Under the pieces are notes generated by a model. The model saw only the letters and a program-made list of their open reading frames with translations, was not told the origin of the DNA and did no database searches. 64,000 bases of DNA from positions 1 through 64,000 of the forward strand of contig JAQTQZ010000003.1 in NCBI GenBank assembly GCA_028712695.1, written 5' to 3'. The position numbers and the translations under genes were made by a program. The first letter of the stretch is position 1. Each line of letters opens with the position of its first letter. Below, in pieces: positions 62,209 through 64,000 of this stretch. The stretch is from Methylovulum sp. (GTDB lineage Bacteria; Pseudomonadota; Gammaproteobacteria; Methylococcales; Methylomonadaceae).

Positions 62209-64000
62209 TTAATGCGCATTTTTTAAAAATTGCTTGATGACTTTAGCGGCAATGGGCGCTGCGACGGAACCACCATGGCCGCCATTTTCAGCGATCACGG
62301 CAACGGCAATTTTAGGGTCGTCGGCTGGTGCGAAAGCGATAAACAAAGCATGGTCGCGTAATTTAAAGTCGATACTATGTTCATTATATTTGGCGTTCTG
62401 TTTGATGTTGAACACTTGGGCGGTGCCGGTTTTGCCGGCAATTTGGTAATTGATGCCCAAACCAACCCTTTTCGCTGTGCCCCGTTGGCTATGGACAACG
62501 TTGATCATGGCGTCGATAACCTTAGAAACATTGTCTTCTTTTAGTGGGATAACCGCTGGTGCGGGGTGTGGGCCAGGTTGGGTCGCATGGGCGGTGACAA
62601 TTTTGTTGACCAGAAAGGGCATGACGATTTTGCCTTTGTTGGCCAAGGTCGCGGTGGCCCGCGCCAGTTGTAACGGGGTCACCTGATGGTAACCTTGGCC
62701 TATGCCGGTAATCAGGGTTTCACCTGGATACCAGGCTTGTTTTTTCTGCGCTTGCTTCCATTCCCGCGAGGGTAGCAAACCTGATTTCTCGCTGACCAAG
62801 TCGATACCGGTTTTTTCGCCAAAGCCGAATTTATGCAAAAAGGTGTAGAGATGGTCTATGCCCAGGGTCGCTGCTAGGCGGTAAAAATAAACATCGCACG
62901 ATTGGGTAATGGCTTCGTTCATATTAACCGAGCCATGGCCACCTTTACGCCAATCACGGTATTTGTGGCTGACACCGGGCAATTGGTAATAGCCCGGACA
63001 AAATAGTTTTTGCTGGGCGCTGATAGCGTCGTATTCGAGCCCTGCCAGCGCGACAAATGGCTTGATAGTAGAGCCGGGGGGGTAGAGGCCGCGTAAGGCA
63101 CGGTTATAAAGCGGTTGGTTTTCAGATGCCTGCAATGCCTGATAAGCATCATTGCTAATGCCCACGACAAATGGGTTGGGGTCAAATCCAGGGCGGCTAA
63201 CAAAAACCAGCACGCCACCCGTTTTGATGTCTATGGCAACAACAGCGCCATTGTAGTCTTCCAAGGCATCGTAAGCGGTTTTTTGCAAATCGATGTCCAA
63301 TGTCAAATAGAGGCTTGCGCCGGATTCTGGCGCTGTTTCAGCTAAGGTGTTTAGGGAACGTGCTTGGACATTCGTTTCTATTTCCGCATAACCGGTCTTG
63401 CCATGCAGCTGCGTTTCATAGCTCCGTTCTATGCCGATTTTGCCAACATGCGTGGAGCCACGGTATTCGGTGACGGGCAATTCTTTTAATTCGGCTTCGT
63501 TAATACGCCCGACATAACCGATGACATGGGCGGCTAAATCGCCGTAAGGGTAATGCCTGATGAGGTGGGTCTGGATATCAACGCCAGGAAAAAAAGGCCT
63601 GACCACGGCAAATTTTGCCAGCTCGTCATCGTTCATATTAACCAGCAGCGGGGTGCTGGCGAAGCGCTTCTGGCGTTTGCGCAGCTTTTGGTAGAGTTCT
63701 ATTTTTTCATTTGGGATAGCCAATGTTTTTTGCAGGCGTTCCAGGGTGTCATCCATATTGTTGATTTGTTCGGGAATCAGTTCCAAGCTGTAAGAGGGCG
63801 TGTTTTCAGCGAGGACTTTGCCGTTCCGGTCATAGATAATGCCTCGGCTTGGCACTAACGGTATGATTTTTACGCTATTTTCTTTTGCCATCGAAGCATA
63901 GTGCTCGTGACCTACGATCTGTAGATAAACCAGCCGCACAATTAGGCCAGAGGTGAGCAAGGTAATAACGATAAAGGCGGCAACAATACGTTTTAAAAAT
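62209..64000 (-). CDS. mrdA: Penicillin-binding protein 2, N-terminus beyond the window
   Basis: 597 residues visible; the open frame runs off the right edge as FLKRIVAAFIVITLLTSGLIVRLVYLQIVGHEHY, the PBP2 membrane anchor, so only the first few residues are missing. Pedestal domain, then the transpeptidase with SxxK (STIKPF), SCD and KTG (AGKTGTAQVF) motifs. Cross-links peptidoglycan with RodA. A TTG at 63960 looks like a start but the frame continues upstream. Eight bases precede rodA. Confidence 0.96.
   Translation of the reverse strand, partial: FLKRIVAAFIVITLLTSGLIVRLVYLQIVGHEHYASMAKENSVKIIPLVPSRGIIYDRNGKVLAENTPSYSLELIPEQINNMDDTLERLQKTLAIPNEKIELYQKLRKRQKRFASTPLLVNMNDDELAKFAVVRPFFPGVDIQTHLIRHYPYGDLAAHVIGYVGRINEAELKELPVTEYRGSTHVGKIGIERSYETQLHGKTGYAEIETNVQARSLNTLAETAPESGASLYLTLDIDLQKTAYDALEDYNGAVVAIDIKTGGVLVFVSRPGFDPNPFVVGISNDAYQALQASENQPLYNRALRGLYPPGSTIKPFVALAGLEYDAISAQQKLFCPGYYQLPGVSHKYRDWRKGGHGSVNMNEAITQSCDVYFYRLAATLGIDHLYTFLHKFGFGEKTGIDLVSEKSGLLPSREWKQAQKKQAWYPGETLITGIGQGYHQVTPLQLARATATLANKGKIVMPFLVNKIVTAHATQPGPHPAPAVIPLKEDNVSKVIDAMINVVHSQRGTAKRVGLGINYQIAGKTGTAQVFNIKQNAKYNEHSIDFKLRDHALFIAFAPADDPKIAVAVIAENGGHGGSVAAPIAAKVIKQFLKNAH

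Noticed and set aside
63958-63960. TTG as the start of PBP2
   Set aside because: The frame continues upstream as membrane-anchor sequence to the window edge, so the true start lies outside.
1-64000. tRNA, rRNA, CRISPR array, prophage or integrative element
   Set aside because: I looked for cloverleaf ends, direct-repeat arrays, integrases and phage genes and found none; short tRNAs could still be overlooked by eye.

Overview
This is chromosomal DNA of a gammaproteobacterium. The argument rests on gene order: accB-accC-prmA...dusB-fis, argS next to a SPOR-domain gene, a ygfB-type gene/zapA followed by a 6S RNA, ubiG-HAD phosphatase-yciK, and mrdA-rodA-mltB-rlpA-dacA-dat-ybeD-lipB-lipA are all arrangements typical of that class. 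A methane- or methanol-oxidising relative of the Methylococcales is my best guess (orphan membrane c-haem protein, ba3-type oxidase, ThiS-ThiG fusion), but no pmo, mxa or similar marker lies in the window, so this is inference. The segment is mostly ordinary core genome, densely packed, with many 1-14 base gene overlaps. One degraded transposase remnant lies at the left edge, and I see no intact mobile element, tRNA, rRNA or CRISPR array.

Layout. 1-306: remnant of an IS256-type transposase. 307-2603 (minus): methylthioinosine phosphorylase, a purine phosphoribosyltransferase and NagZ (purine/MTA and peptidoglycan salvage). 2682-7353 (minus): an EAL-CBS-GGDEF signalling protein, SufT, and yciK/HAD phosphatase/ubiG. 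7537-14910 (plus): aroQ-accB-accC, a structured gap, prmA, a zinc-ribbon protein, rlmI, an orphan copper-ATPase metal-binding domain with an unknown membrane protein, then dusB-fis. 14987-17361 (minus): SPOR protein and argS. 17555-20591 (plus): a compact ba3-like cytochrome oxidase operon including a 47-residue subunit IIa missed by ordinary length cut-offs, closed by a clear terminator. 20703-25513: a cupin, an orphan membrane c-type haem protein, and ubiH-pepP-ygfB. 25636-26361: a short coiled-coil protein, zapA and 6S RNA.

26734-29411: Tat-exported multicopper oxidase and mutM. 29497-33245: a large Hsp70-DUF3731 protein, a 44-residue membrane peptide, and TusC/TusD without TusB. 33407-37277: an unusual pyruvate-kinase-like protein and a PhoD-like phosphatase, divergently transcribed. 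37473-41078: PilZ protein, then a nitroreductase/pirin/DoxX operon facing a LysR regulator. 41079-44844: a repeat-bearing gap, a PQQ-type sugar dehydrogenase, htpX and hemW. 45153-47843: pyrE and a bacterial dynamin-like GTPase. 47900-55314: trmB, thiS-thiG fusion, DAHP synthase, folA, asparaginase, pyrophosphatase, nfeD-qmcA and a small membrane protein. 55404-64000 (minus): one long cell-envelope and lipoate run reading mrdA (cut by the window edge), rodA, mltB, rlpA, dacA, dat, ybeD, lipB, lipA.

Themes. Cell-wall building and recycling is the strongest: PBP2/RodA elongation, MltB and RlpA glycan cleavage, DacA trimming, NagZ, and a HAD phosphatase whose neighbours suggest MupP rather than phosphoglycolate phosphatase. 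A second theme is copper and respiratory chemistry: CuA/CuB oxidase, diheme cytochrome c, multicopper oxidase with a Met/Gly/His insert, orphan metal-binding domain. Among non-coding features, the 6S RNA, several perfect hairpins, the accC-prmA leader with possible loop-loop pairing and a recurring intergenic motif around GTG-TTTTAAAA are the most interesting.
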